A DNA stretch of 64,000 nucleotides from CAZMVY01 sp964653435 (GTDB lineage Bacteria; Planctomycetota; Phycisphaerae; UBA1845; PWPN01): NCBI GenBank assembly GCA_964653435.1, contig CAZZFA010000002.1, positions 72,276 through 136,275 of the forward strand, read 5' to 3'. A program made the position numbers and the translations under genes. Below the pieces are notes generated by a model. That model was not told the DNA's origin. It saw nothing but the letters and a program-made list of their open reading frames with translations, and did no database searches. Below are positions 9,197 through 16,281 of the stretch, piece after piece. How positions within the stretch are numbered: position 1 is the stretch's first letter; each line of letters begins with the position of its first letter.

Positions 9197-9219
9197 GGTG
9201 CGCAGCGTCCCCTGCGGTA

Positions 9220-9367
9220 ACGATGAATGCCGAATGTCGAAGCTCGAATGACGAGAGAATCACGGATGCGTCAATGACGAATGACGAAGCGGAGCCGGCC
9301 CATTCGGCCTGTCCGTTCGGGTTTCGTCATTGCGGTTTCGTTCGTCATTCGGATTTCGTCATTCGGG
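9220..9367. repeat. B-type long imperfect palindrome, second copy
   Basis: Left half has GAATGCCGAATGTCGAAGCT and ATGACGAATGACGAAG; right half has TTTCGTTCGTCATTCGGATT and CGTCATTCGGGCTTA. The halves pair imperfectly. It sits between the 3' end of the DegT gene and the start of the ceramidase-like gene, the same kind of position as the copy at 4856. It could act as an RNA hairpin or weak terminator within the operon. Confidence 0.75.
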
Positions 9368-9368
9368 C

Positions 9369-10595
9369 TTACGCCTCCTTCAGGTCCTTGCGGTTCTCGT
9401 AGACCTTCGTGAAGGCCCGCACGATGTCCTCCATGTCTTCCCGCGTCCCGAGCAGGATTCGCTGCTCGAGCCAGCCGCCCAGTTCGTAGCAGATCGCCTC
9501 GCAGTGCGGGCAGGACGTCTTGGCGTAGTCCACGCCCTGACAGCCGGCGTACGGGCCGAATTCCCGGTTGAGGAACAGCGGCTGCCGATAGAGCGGTTGC
9601 GGATACCCTCCGAAGTTCGGAATGCCCTCCGCCGCCAGCGCCTTCAGGAACGCCGACCGCGGGGCGCCGAGCTCCTTGGCATCCACGCGGAAGCAGAACA
9701 GGTGGAACGCGTGCCGCGTGCAGTCGGCGGTGATCTTCTGCGGCTTGATGCCGGGGATCCGTCCGAGCTTCTCGGTGAGGTACCGCCCGTTCTCGTCGCG
9801 GCGTCGCGTCTGCTCGTCGAGCCTCTGAAGCTGTGCATTGAGGACCGCCCCCTGGAACTCACTCAGCCGGAAGTTTCCCGCGATGACAAAGTGCTCGTAC
9901 CAGGCATGGCCGGGCCGCCGTCCGCAGTTGTGGATCGAGCGGCAACGCGCGGCCAGCTCGGGATCGTTCGTGGTGATGAAGCCGCCCTCGCCGCTCGTGA
10001 GGTTCTTGCTGGACTGGAACGAGAACGAGCCGAAGTGCCCGATCGAGCCGGTCCGCCGGCCCTTGTACTCCGCGCCGTGGGCGTGGGCGGCGTCCTCGAT
10101 CACGATCAGGTTGTGCCGCTTCGCGATTGCCATGATCGCGTCCATGTCGGCCGGCAGCCCGCCGAAATGCACGGGGATGATCGCCCTCGTCCGCGGGGTG
10201 ATCGCCGCCTCGATCGCCTTCGGCGAGATGTTGAGCGTCTCGGGGTCGATGTCCACGAACACCGGCGTGGCGTTGGCCGTAATCACCGCGGTGGCCGTCG
10301 CCAGGAATGTGTACGGCGGCACGATTACCTCATCGCCGGCGCGGATGCCGGCTGCCATCAGCGCAATCTGCAGCGAGACCGTGCCGTTGACCACGGCGAT
10401 GCCGTGCGCGGCTCCCTGGTACTTCGCGAAATCGCGCTCGAACGTCGCCACCTCCGTGCCGTCCTGCTTGCCCCACTTGCCGCTGCGGAGCGCGCGGGCG
10501 AGCGCCTGCTCCTCTTCCGGCCCGAACACCGGCCACGAGGGAAAGGGTCTGGTTCGCACCGGCGTGCCGCCGTGGATCGCCAATTGTCCGGTCAT
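9369..10595 (-). CDS. DegT/DnrJ/EryC1/StrS-family PLP aminotransferase
   Basis: A 408-aa fold-type I PLP enzyme. The PLP lysine is K197 in FSFQSSKNLTSGEGG, the pyridine-nitrogen aspartate is D168 in VIEDAAHAHGA, and VVNGTVSLQIAL and PPYTFLATATAV are typical. The family makes amino sugars from keto sugars, or converts scyllo-inosose-like ketones. ATG 10595 has GGAGAG at good spacing. It sits 3 bp downstream of the GH84-like gene, so it is almost certainly co-transcribed. A cytoplasmic aminotransferase among secreted hydrolases suggests that a released sugar or cyclitol is transaminated inside the cell (inference). Confidence 0.92.
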   Translation of the reverse strand: MTGQLAIHGGTPVRTRPFPSWPVFGPEEEQALARALRSGKWGKQDGTEVATFERDFAKYQGAAHGIAVVNGTVSLQIALMAAGIRAGDEVIVPPYTFLATATAVITANATPVFVDIDPETLNISPKAIEAAITPRTRAIIPVHFGGLPADMDAIMAIAKRHNLIVIEDAAHAHGAEYKGRRTGSIGHFGSFSFQSSKNLTSGEGGFITTNDPELAARCRSIHNCGRRPGHAWYEHFVIAGNFRLSEFQGAVLNAQLQRLDEQTRRRDENGRYLTEKLGRIPGIKPQKITADCTRHAFHLFCFRVDAKELGAPRSAFLKALAAEGIPNFGGYPQPLYRQPLFLNREFGPYAGCQGVDYAKTSCPHCEAICYELGGWLEQRILLGTREDMEDIVRAFTKVYENRKDLKEA

Positions 10596-10598
10596 GGT

Positions 10599-12365
10599 CT
10601 ACTCTCCGTACTTCTGCATTTGCATCTGCCTGAGCAACTGAATGTCGTTGTCCAGGGTCTTCATTTCCGCGGCATACCCGTGCGGAAACGCCTCTTTCAT
10701 CCGCGCGGCCAGCCGCTCCAGGTATTCGATATACGCTTGCGCCGCCTGCCGTGAGTGCGGCATGGCCGTAATCTGCGCGTACTTGTGCCGCACGGCGTTG
10801 AAGCCGGTGTGGCCGTTGCCGTAGATGAGCATCCCGGGGTAGGCCTCCACCAGGTCGCGCATCACGTTCCGTTGCGCCGGCGTCTCGGCAAGATGCACGA
10901 TCGCCTGCCCGATCGAGCGCATCGGGTCGTACGCGCCGGGATTGTACGCGTAATCCGCGCAGGTGAGCAGCGGGATCCGGTTCGCCTCGTTCTGCTGGCA
11001 GAGCGGGTTGCTCATGTAGCCGTCGATCACCTCGCAGAGGTCCGCGTCGCGGCCGGTCACCGGGCCGAGGTGCATCGTCGGCTGCGCGTCGTTCACGGGG
11101 TAGTTGTCCCACAGGAAGAGGCGGCGCTGGACGATTCCGCGGAATGTCTCCGCCGCCTTTCGGGTGATCCGTCCGACGACGGCGTCGCCCGTCCAGAACA
11201 CGTACACGTCCCGGTCCAGTTCCCGTGCGAGGGTCTCCAGGTACGGCTTCTGCTCCTTGCCCGTGCCGTCGCCCCAGTAGTAGGTGGGGCAGAAGATCAT
11301 CTGCGCGCCGGGGTCTTTTTCCCGCAGCCGCCGGAGGATTTCGTTGACCACCTTCGCCTGAGCGGCCGCGTCGATGCCCTGGCGGATGTCATCCAGCGAG
11401 ATGTTGAACCACTTCACACCAAGCCCCTGCGCCCAGGCGTAGTGCTGCCAGAGCGCGTCGACGTCCTCCGGGTTGCCGCTGTTCACGAACCGCTTCGAGC
11501 AGAGGTTCGGGTTCATGCTGAAGCAGAAGCTCACGCCCTGCTCCCGGCACGCCTTCACCACCTTCGCGTAGGCCGCCTTCTTTTCCTCCGGCAGCGGCTC
11601 CCACCAGCGGTTGACGTTCGGGTCGCCCCACTTGTAGTGCTCCACGTCGCACAGGCTCGTGTAGCAGTTCATCAGGAAGTTCATCCTGTACTTCGCCAGC
11701 ACCGGAACCTCGGCCAGATACTGCGGCGGCGTCCACATCCAGCCCTTGGTGCCGCGGAACTTGAACCCGGGTTCCTTCCCCGGCGGCAGCGGAGTGGGCA
11801 GCGGCTCGATCGTTTCCGGCAGCGTCACCGAGAAGTCCTTGGTCAGATCCCGGCGGATGACGTACTTCTCGGGCCCGACCACGCAGGCGGCCACCTGAAA
11901 CCACGGCGGCATGCCGAGCGTGCCTTCCTTCTCGCGGTTGAGGATGGCCAGCGTGTTCTCGCCGGTCTTCAGGACGCCGGCGGGGATGGCAAACCTTCGC
12001 GTCTCAAAGCCCCGCGAGGGAAACGCGCTGCGCCCCTCGAAGAGAACGACGCCGTTCAGCTCGATGGCGATCGTGCACTGGCCGGGGGCATCGTCGTCAC
12101 GCCCCTTGATATCGACGAACAGCGGTTCGGCCGGGATCTGCTTGACGTCGAACCTCACCTGCATCCGCGAACGGGCGCCGGTCGGCTCCGCGTACACGTA
12201 GTTGACCGGCTCCCCGTCCATGACCGCCCCGAACAGGTCCTTCGCTCCGCCGGCAAACTCCGAGCCGGTGAAGACGGCCAGAGCCTGCGGTTTCGACTCG
12301 CCGGCCGACAGACATGCCGCCGGCAACGCCGAAATCACGATCGCTGCGATTCGGGAAAGCCTCAT
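10599..12365 (-). CDS. Secreted GH84-like beta-N-acetylglucosaminidase-type protein
   Basis: A 588-aa protein with a signal peptide (1-21), a beta-sandwich domain (about 25-165; a lectin-like LNGVVLFEGRSAF stretch) and a TIM barrel resembling GH84. Supporting motifs are the acidic pair D325-D326 in WFNISLDDIRQG, the VFWTGDAVVGR strand, and LFLWDNYPVNDAQPTMHLGP, all of which have close counterparts in bacterial O-GlcNAcase-type GH84 enzymes. GH84 uses substrate-assisted hydrolysis of beta-GlcNAc. A second, divergent relative is at 56982. Overall architecture differs from classical GH84, so substrate choice is open. Confidence 0.78.
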   Translation of the reverse strand: MRLSRIAAIVISALPAACLSAGESKPQALAVFTGSEFAGGAKDLFGAVMDGEPVNYVYAEPTGARSRMQVRFDVKQIPAEPLFVDIKGRDDDAPGQCTIAIELNGVVLFEGRSAFPSRGFETRRFAIPAGVLKTGENTLAILNREKEGTLGMPPWFQVAACVVGPEKYVIRRDLTKDFSVTLPETIEPLPTPLPPGKEPGFKFRGTKGWMWTPPQYLAEVPVLAKYRMNFLMNCYTSLCDVEHYKWGDPNVNRWWEPLPEEKKAAYAKVVKACREQGVSFCFSMNPNLCSKRFVNSGNPEDVDALWQHYAWAQGLGVKWFNISLDDIRQGIDAAAQAKVVNEILRRLREKDPGAQMIFCPTYYWGDGTGKEQKPYLETLARELDRDVYVFWTGDAVVGRITRKAAETFRGIVQRRLFLWDNYPVNDAQPTMHLGPVTGRDADLCEVIDGYMSNPLCQQNEANRIPLLTCADYAYNPGAYDPMRSIGQAIVHLAETPAQRNVMRDLVEAYPGMLIYGNGHTGFNAVRHKYAQITAMPHSRQAAQAYIEYLERLAARMKEAFPHGYAAEMKTLDNDIQLLRQMQMQKYGE

Positions 12366-12490
12366 CTCAGTCCTTCTCCGTCGTTACCACCGTGCGGTAC
12401 GCGGGGGCGCCGCCGGCGTGCGGGCGGGGTCGTCGGGCCCCGGCATCCGTCGCGGTTCGATGTCCCGGCGTCGCCCGCATTCCGGTCGAT

Positions 12491-13630
12491 TCACTCCGCC
12501 CGCCGGGCCAGTTCCTGCCGCGTCCATCGCAACGCCGCGTTGATCTCGTCGATTCCCGCTCCGGGGGGGCACCCGCAACTCTGCAGGATCACGCCGGTAA
12601 GCGGCCCGCGGCACAGCCGCGGCAGCACGTATTCCGAATAATGCTCCCGGTACCGCCCGCGGTATTCGTCCCCGCGCGTCACGTCGAGGGCGTCCAGAAA
12701 GCACGTCAGTCTCGCCCTCGCCCGGTTGAACGCGCACTCCTCATCCGCCGTCGCCGGCAGCGGAAACTCGCCCGGCCCCGCATGCACCTGGATGGAACGT
12801 ACGTTCGTGATCTTCAGCAGGTTGTCCAGGTTGTGCCGGTAGTCGCCGCACGAGTGAATGTGCAGGCCGCCGAACGCCTCGCCGATCATGCAGTTGTACG
12901 GCAGCGCGAACTCCTCGTACATCTCCGGGCTGAGCATGATGAGCGGCGTATCGTCTGCCATGCACAATCCGATGTTCTCCGAAATGCTGGGAAAGTTCGC
13001 ACCGGGAAAGCCGGGGTGCTCGATCGTCCGCAGCCACTGCTGCGTCAGGTCGATCGTGTACTCGGTTATCATCCGGCAGAGATGGTGCACCGCCTTCGGG
13101 TCCGTCACGCAGGCCGTGAACAGCTCGTTCGGCTCGACCACCTGCGCCGCAACGGAGAACGGGCACTGAATGTCCGGTGTCCACATCGGCACGGCCGTGC
13201 CCAGCTTCCGCTGGGCGTAGTCGATCCACTCGAAGTTCCGCCGGATCATCGGCGACTCCGTGGGCGGTTTCGGCCGCAGGCTCCAGACCTGCGAGATGTC
13301 GCCGATGGCGTGGCGTGCCCACGGGCTTTGCCCGGGCAGAAACACGACCTCGCACCCGAACGCCTCCGGCACCATCACGACCGTGCAGTAACCCAGGATG
13401 ACCGGCGGCCAGTCGTTGTCCGTCGCCGCGAGGGCGTTGGCCCACCCTGCCGCCCGTTCGAGCATCACATCCAGATCCTCGACTGCCTCTTTCGTGCTCA
13501 GCAGCGGGGCGTAGACGTTCGGCTCGACTACCGGTGTAGCCTCGCCGGGCGCACGGTTGTATGCGGCCCTCAGCCGTCGCGTTGCGGCCGCGATTCGTTC
13601 CGAATCCGGATCAAAGTCGAGTCGGGGCAT
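12491..13630 (-). CDS. Uroporphyrinogen decarboxylase (URO-D) family protein, methyltransferase-like
   Basis: A 379-aa protein of the URO-D/MtaA superfamily. It carries the zinc-site style motif H259-S-C261 in LHIHSCGDYRHNLDNLL and a late cysteine in VILQSCGCPPGAG, as in corrinoid methyltransferases such as MtaA. Heme-pathway HemE enzymes lack this pattern, so decarboxylase activity is unlikely. Many such paralogues lie in planctomycete sugar-catabolism clusters and their substrates are unknown. It lies 78 bp downstream of the LacI-type regulator and is probably controlled by it. No corrinoid protein is encoded nearby. Confidence 0.85.
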   Translation of the reverse strand: MPRLDFDPDSERIAAATRRLRAAYNRAPGEATPVVEPNVYAPLLSTKEAVEDLDVMLERAAGWANALAATDNDWPPVILGYCTVVMVPEAFGCEVVFLPGQSPWARHAIGDISQVWSLRPKPPTESPMIRRNFEWIDYAQRKLGTAVPMWTPDIQCPFSVAAQVVEPNELFTACVTDPKAVHHLCRMITEYTIDLTQQWLRTIEHPGFPGANFPSISENIGLCMADDTPLIMLSPEMYEEFALPYNCMIGEAFGGLHIHSCGDYRHNLDNLLKITNVRSIQVHAGPGEFPLPATADEECAFNRARARLTCFLDALDVTRGDEYRGRYREHYSEYVLPRLCRGPLTGVILQSCGCPPGAGIDEINAALRWTRQELARRAE

Positions 13631-13708
13631 CCGCCGTCTCCACGAACGGGTGTCTGTGGTGCTTCGTCCTTCCGCGTGCGCCTTTTCGCACGTCCCCTCG
13701 CTCGCGCG

Positions 13709-14779
13709 TCACGCCGTCTCCCGAACGATCAGGTCCGGCAGGATGACGCGTTGTCGCTCGTTCCGCGGCAGGGTTCCGCCCTCCAGCCGGACGAACAGGA
13801 GCTCCATCATCGCCCGGGCCAGCTCGGGCCCGCGCAGATCGAGCGTGGTCAATGGCGGTTCGAGCAGCGGGGCGAACTCGAGATTGTCGCACCCGATGAC
13901 GGCCACGTCGTCCGGTACGCGCCGCCCGCGTCGATGCAGCGCCCGCATCAGCCTCGCGGCGTAGAGATCGTTTACCGCTACAAGGCCGTCCGCGCCTTTC
14001 CTTACCACCAGTTCGTCGACGGCCGCAAGGGCGAGCGCTTCCGTGAAGGGGTCCGTCCACCGCACCCCGGGCTGCTCGTCCATGATCCAGACCCGTTGTT
14101 GCCGCTCATCGTGCCCGGCCGCCCGGAGCGTTTCGACGTACGCACGGTATCGGTGCCTGGCGTAGGAGAACGCCCGGTTGTTCAGAACCAGAGCGATCCG
14201 TTCCCGGCCGCGGTCCAGAAGATACTGAACGCCGAGCTCGCCGACGCGATAGTAATCCGGCTCCACGTACCAGGTCTCGGCGACGGTTGCCTCATCCGCG
14301 TGGTCGGGTTTCTCGTAGTAGATGACATTCGGGAATCGCGCCAGCTCCGGAAGGACCGTGTCCCGGAAGTCGGGATGGTTGTGGAAGATGCTGATGATCG
14401 CGTCGACGCCCCGATCGCGGAAGTCGTCCAGGTACTCCCGCACGCGATGCGGCGTGCCGACGGCCTGCCCGAGGATGAAGCGGATTCCCCGCTCCGCGGC
14501 CAGCAGCTCCATCGCCTGAATGAGCCGCACGTCGGCGACGGCCTGCGTGGCGATCAGCACGCCGACCGCGTTGCTTCGCTTGCCCGTGAGCTGCCGGGCC
14601 ACGAGGTTCGGTCGGTAGCCCATCTCCGCTGCGGCTGCCCGGACGCGTTCGATCGTGTGGCGGGACAGGCGGTGGCTTTCGCCCCTGCCGGTCAAAGCCA
14701 GCGATACGGTGGTCGGCGAGAGCGCCAGCCGCTCGGCGATCTGTGCGACTGTTACCCGGTGGGGGTTGCCATTGGTCAC
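13709..14779 (-). CDS. LacI-family transcriptional regulator
   Basis: A 356-aa regulator starting at GTG 14779, with GAGGG five bases upstream. The N-terminal LacI helix-turn-helix is VTVAQIAERLALSPTTVSLALTGRG, followed by the hinge helix GYRPNLVARQLTGKRSNAVGVL and a periplasmic-binding-protein-like ligand domain (VNDLYAARLMRALHRRGRRVPDDVAVIGCDN). It probably senses a sugar and represses the downstream catabolic genes and itself. The frame is open upstream of 14779, but that part translates the operator-like repeats and has no domain, so the GTG start is preferred. Confidence 0.9.
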   Translation of the reverse strand: MTNGNPHRVTVAQIAERLALSPTTVSLALTGRGESHRLSRHTIERVRAAAAEMGYRPNLVARQLTGKRSNAVGVLIATQAVADVRLIQAMELLAAERGIRFILGQAVGTPHRVREYLDDFRDRGVDAIISIFHNHPDFRDTVLPELARFPNVIYYEKPDHADEATVAETWYVEPDYYRVGELGVQYLLDRGRERIALVLNNRAFSYARHRYRAYVETLRAAGHDERQQRVWIMDEQPGVRWTDPFTEALALAAVDELVVRKGADGLVAVNDLYAARLMRALHRRGRRVPDDVAVIGCDNLEFAPLLEPPLTTLDLRGPELARAMMELLFVRLEGGTLPRNERQRVILPDLIVRETA

Positions 14780-14811
14780 ACAACTGCCCTCGGTCGCATG
14801 CCAAAAGTCGC

Positions 14812-14831
14812 TGCAAACACCGTTCTCGGCA
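14812..14831 (-). promoter_or_regulatory. Operator-like site 1 upstream of the LacI gene
   Basis: Minus-strand sequence TGCCGAGAACGGTGTTTGCA, 33-52 bp upstream of the GTG start. It has a central CG and matching TGC/GCA ends, like LacI-family operators, though the half-sites agree at only 6 of 10 positions. An almost identical site lies exactly 70 bp further upstream. Likely an autoregulatory operator (inference). Confidence 0.45.
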
Positions 14832-14881
14832 ACACGTCCGTCGTCCGCCGCCCCGCCCGGCCACCTGCGGCCACAAGTTCC

Positions 14882-14901
14882 CGCAAACACCGTTCCCGGC
14901 A
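14882..14901 (-). promoter_or_regulatory. Operator-like site 2 upstream of the LacI gene
   Basis: Minus-strand TGCCGGGAACGGTGTTTGCG, differing from site 1 at two positions. The 70-bp spacing is close to a whole number of DNA turns (about 6.7), so looping between the two is possible but not certain. Confidence 0.45.
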
Positions 14902-14951
14902 AGACAGCCCCGCGTGCGGCGCGCACCACCGCGGCGGTTCTGTCGCCCCTG
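14902..14951. repeat. E-type dispersed repeat, copy 1
   Basis: About 50 bp beginning AAGACAG and ending TTCTGTCGCCCCT, with a GC core GCGTGCGGCGCGCACC. It aligns gap-free, with roughly three quarters of positions identical, to 20965-21014. AGACAG and CTGTC at the ends can pair. Confidence 0.6.
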
Positions 14952-14999
14952 TGCTGTTATCCCCCGTAATCCTCGCGCCCGGCAAAAGCCCCCGAAAGC

Positions 15000-15042
15000 G
15001 GGCCAGCGGGAAGGCACGTCATTGCGTGCCGATTCGGCTAAT
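15000..15042 (-). repeat. D-type dispersed repeat, copy 1 (inverted)
   Basis: Minus-strand sequence carries GAATCGGCACGCAATGACGT followed by GCC and CCCGCT. It matches the two other copies at 20211 and 59656, which lie in the opposite orientation. The core GGCACGCAATGACGTGCC is a near palindrome. Confidence 0.7.
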
Positions 15043-15074
15043 CCGGTGTAGCATGTATGCCAACGCGGATTAGC
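15037..15074. promoter_or_regulatory. Perfect 9-bp inverted repeat
   Basis: GCTAATCCG at 15037-15045 and CGGATTAGC at 15066-15074 are perfect reverse complements with 20 bp between. The site could bind a dimeric regulator or form a hairpin. It partly overlaps the D-type repeat. Function unknown. Confidence 0.35.
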
Positions 15075-15086
15075 TTCTACATACAA

Positions 15087-15201
15087 ATCGTCCCTTCGTC
15101 AAGCGTCGTCCCCCTGTCAAGCCAGGATTCGGCGAGCGAACCCAATGTGGCGGTGATGTGCGGTCGCGTCGTCCCCCTGTCAAGCGAGGATTCGGCGACG
15201 A
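15087..15201 (+). repeat. 36-bp direct repeat pair plus a partial third copy
   Basis: GCGTCGTCCCCCTGTCAAGC continues into AGGATTCGGCGA at both 15103-15138 and 15166-15201, 63 bp apart, with about two base changes. A degenerate fragment (CGTCCCTTCGTCAAGC) lies just before, at 15089. The second copy runs directly into the C-type element. Confidence 0.7.
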
Positions 15202-15202
15202 T

Positions 15203-15385
15203 CCCAAGGCGGCCCTCGGCCGCAGCCGGACCGGGGTGCGCCGGCCCCCGTCATGCTGAGCGAAGCGAAGCATCTGGCTTCTCTGCGCCAATCAGCCGGA
15301 TTCTTCGTCGCTGCGCTCCTCAGAATGACGGGTGGCGCTGCCGCCGCAGCGCGATCCATGCGCGCAAGTCGCGCCGTGCGCAAGG
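15203..15385 (+). repeat. C-type dispersed element, copy 1 (about 180 bp, nested palindromes)
   Basis: Core 15250-15331 begins GTCATGCTGAGCGAAGCGAA and ends TCGCTGCGCTCCTCAGAATG, so the ends are inverted repeats of each other. Flanks CCCAAGGCGGCC and GCTGCCGCCGCAGCGCGAT match too. The whole unit recurs inverted at 36917-37095. No protein is encoded, so it looks like a MITE-like or structural repeat. Confidence 0.8.
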
Positions 15386-15707
15386 CGAGCAAAAGCTGCA
15401 ACGGAAGACTGTTCTCAGCGCTGGCAGTGTGCAGCGGTCCCACGTTATCGCAAACGCGCGCAATGGCTTTCGCCGTTGGGTTGCCCATCTGGTTCGGCGC
15501 GCATGACAGGTTGTTGCATCGCGGTGAGCCGAGCGCTGTCGAGGAGACTTCCGCAGATTCGCGCGAGCGGCGTGTCCCGTCCAGTCCGTACCGATATCGC
15601 CGCGAGGGCCGGCAGGCTGAGCTACTTTCGTCAGAAACGACAACTCTTAATGTATTACTTGTTTATTCTTCCCCATATTCTCGTCTGAGGCTTCCGCTCC
15701 AGCGGTC

Positions 15708-15735
15708 TTGCGAAACCCGCCGATATGGGTAGAAT
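15708..15735 (+). promoter_or_regulatory. Sigma-70-like promoter of the small secreted protein gene
   Basis: TTGCGA (15708-15713), a 16-bp spacer and TAGAAT (15730-15735). This predicts a start near 15742 and an untranslated leader of about 80 bases before ATG 15821. Confidence 0.5.
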
Positions 15736-15760
15736 TGATGTTCCGAATGGCAGGCGAGGC

Positions 15761-15783
15761 GCCCCCGATGTGTCATCAGGGGC
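15761..15783 (+). promoter_or_regulatory. Leader hairpin upstream of the small secreted protein gene
   Basis: GCCCCCGATG, loop TGT, CATCAGGGGC: a 10-bp stem with a single C-A mismatch, in the predicted mRNA leader. It ends 26 bases before the ribosome site (GGAGG). It could stabilise the mRNA or control translation. Confidence 0.5.
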
Positions 15784-15820
15784 GGCATCTCACGAACCAG
15801 TTTTTTGGAGGTAACCGATC

Positions 15821-16213
15821 ATGAAGCGAGCGATCTGTATGCTGTTGGTGCTGGCCTGCGTGGGTTCGGCATTCGCGGCGGCCGTGAAGATCAAGGAGTT
15901 CACGATCGTCAACGAGCCTGCAGGGGCGGCGGCGATGGCGATGATGAACTACACGGGCGGTCCGCACGCCAAGACCGTTGTCCAGATCACGGTGACCGGC
16001 TTCACGCCGAACACGACATATGATGTCGTGCTCGACGGCGGCGCGTGGGGCTGGATGATCGTGCCGGCGGTTCTCCAGACGGACGAGAACGGCGACGGGC
16101 ATGCCCACTGGACGGCCCCGGTCAACATCAGCGACAGCACGGTCGTTAAGATCGGTTTCGGCACGGAGGGCAGCCAGGAATTCGATGCCCATGCCTGGGG
16201 TTCGCCCTCGTAA
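15821..16213 (+). CDS. Small secreted protein of unknown function
   Basis: A 130-aa protein with a clean signal peptide (MKRAICMLLVLACVGSAFAA, cut about residue 20) and a strong GGAGG ribosome site. The mature 110 residues look all-beta: VVQITVTGFTPNTTYDVVLD then GHAHWTAPVNISDSTVVKIG, resembling a single immunoglobulin-like or chordin-like fold. There is no obvious catalytic motif. The gene is monocistronic, between its own promoter and a strong terminator. It is separate from the secretion operon, which points toward it on the other strand. It may be an abundant periplasmic or surface protein (inference). Confidence 0.85.
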   Translation: MKRAICMLLVLACVGSAFAAAVKIKEFTIVNEPAGAAAMAMMNYTGGPHAKTVVQITVTGFTPNTTYDVVLDGGAWGWMIVPAVLQTDENGDGHAHWTAPVNISDSTVVKIGFGTEGSQEFDAHAWGSPS

Positions 16214-16244
16214 AGAACGCGGCGTATTGAAACGGGTCTTGCAG

Positions 16245-16280
16245 ACGGGCCCCGGTCGGTGCCGGGGTCCGTATTTTTTT
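16245..16280 (+). terminator. Rho-independent terminator of the small secreted protein gene
   Basis: A 12-bp stem (ACGGGCCCCGGT / GCCGGGGTCCGT, with two G-T pairs), loop CGGT, then ATTTTTTT. It ends just before the stop codon of the convergent pseudopilin gene. The T-run is present only on the plus side. Confidence 0.85.
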
Positions 16281-16281
16281 G

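Larger units (their letters stand above)
14780..15820. other. 1-kb gene-free stretch rich in repeats and regulatory sites
   Basis: From left to right it holds two operator-like repeats, an E-type repeat, a D-type repeat overlapping a 9-bp inverted repeat, two 36-bp direct repeats, a C-type element of about 180 bp, an AT-richer patch around 15640-15680, and a promoter for the small secreted protein. Open frames here have no codon bias or start signal that would support a gene. Confidence 0.7.

Noticed and set aside
12491..13630. Heme-pathway uroporphyrinogen decarboxylase (HemE)
   Set aside because: The HxC plus late Cys pattern and the gene context fit methyltransferase-like relatives, and no other heme genes are nearby.
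14780..14929. Longer N-terminus for the LacI-type regulator
   Set aside because: The extra 50 codons translate the operator-like repeats and an E-type repeat and carry no known domain. The GTG at 14779 with a ribosome site starts just before the HTH.
12314..15073. Plus-strand open frame of about 920 codons opposite the URO-D and LacI genes
   Set aside because: Shadow frame of well-supported minus-strand genes.
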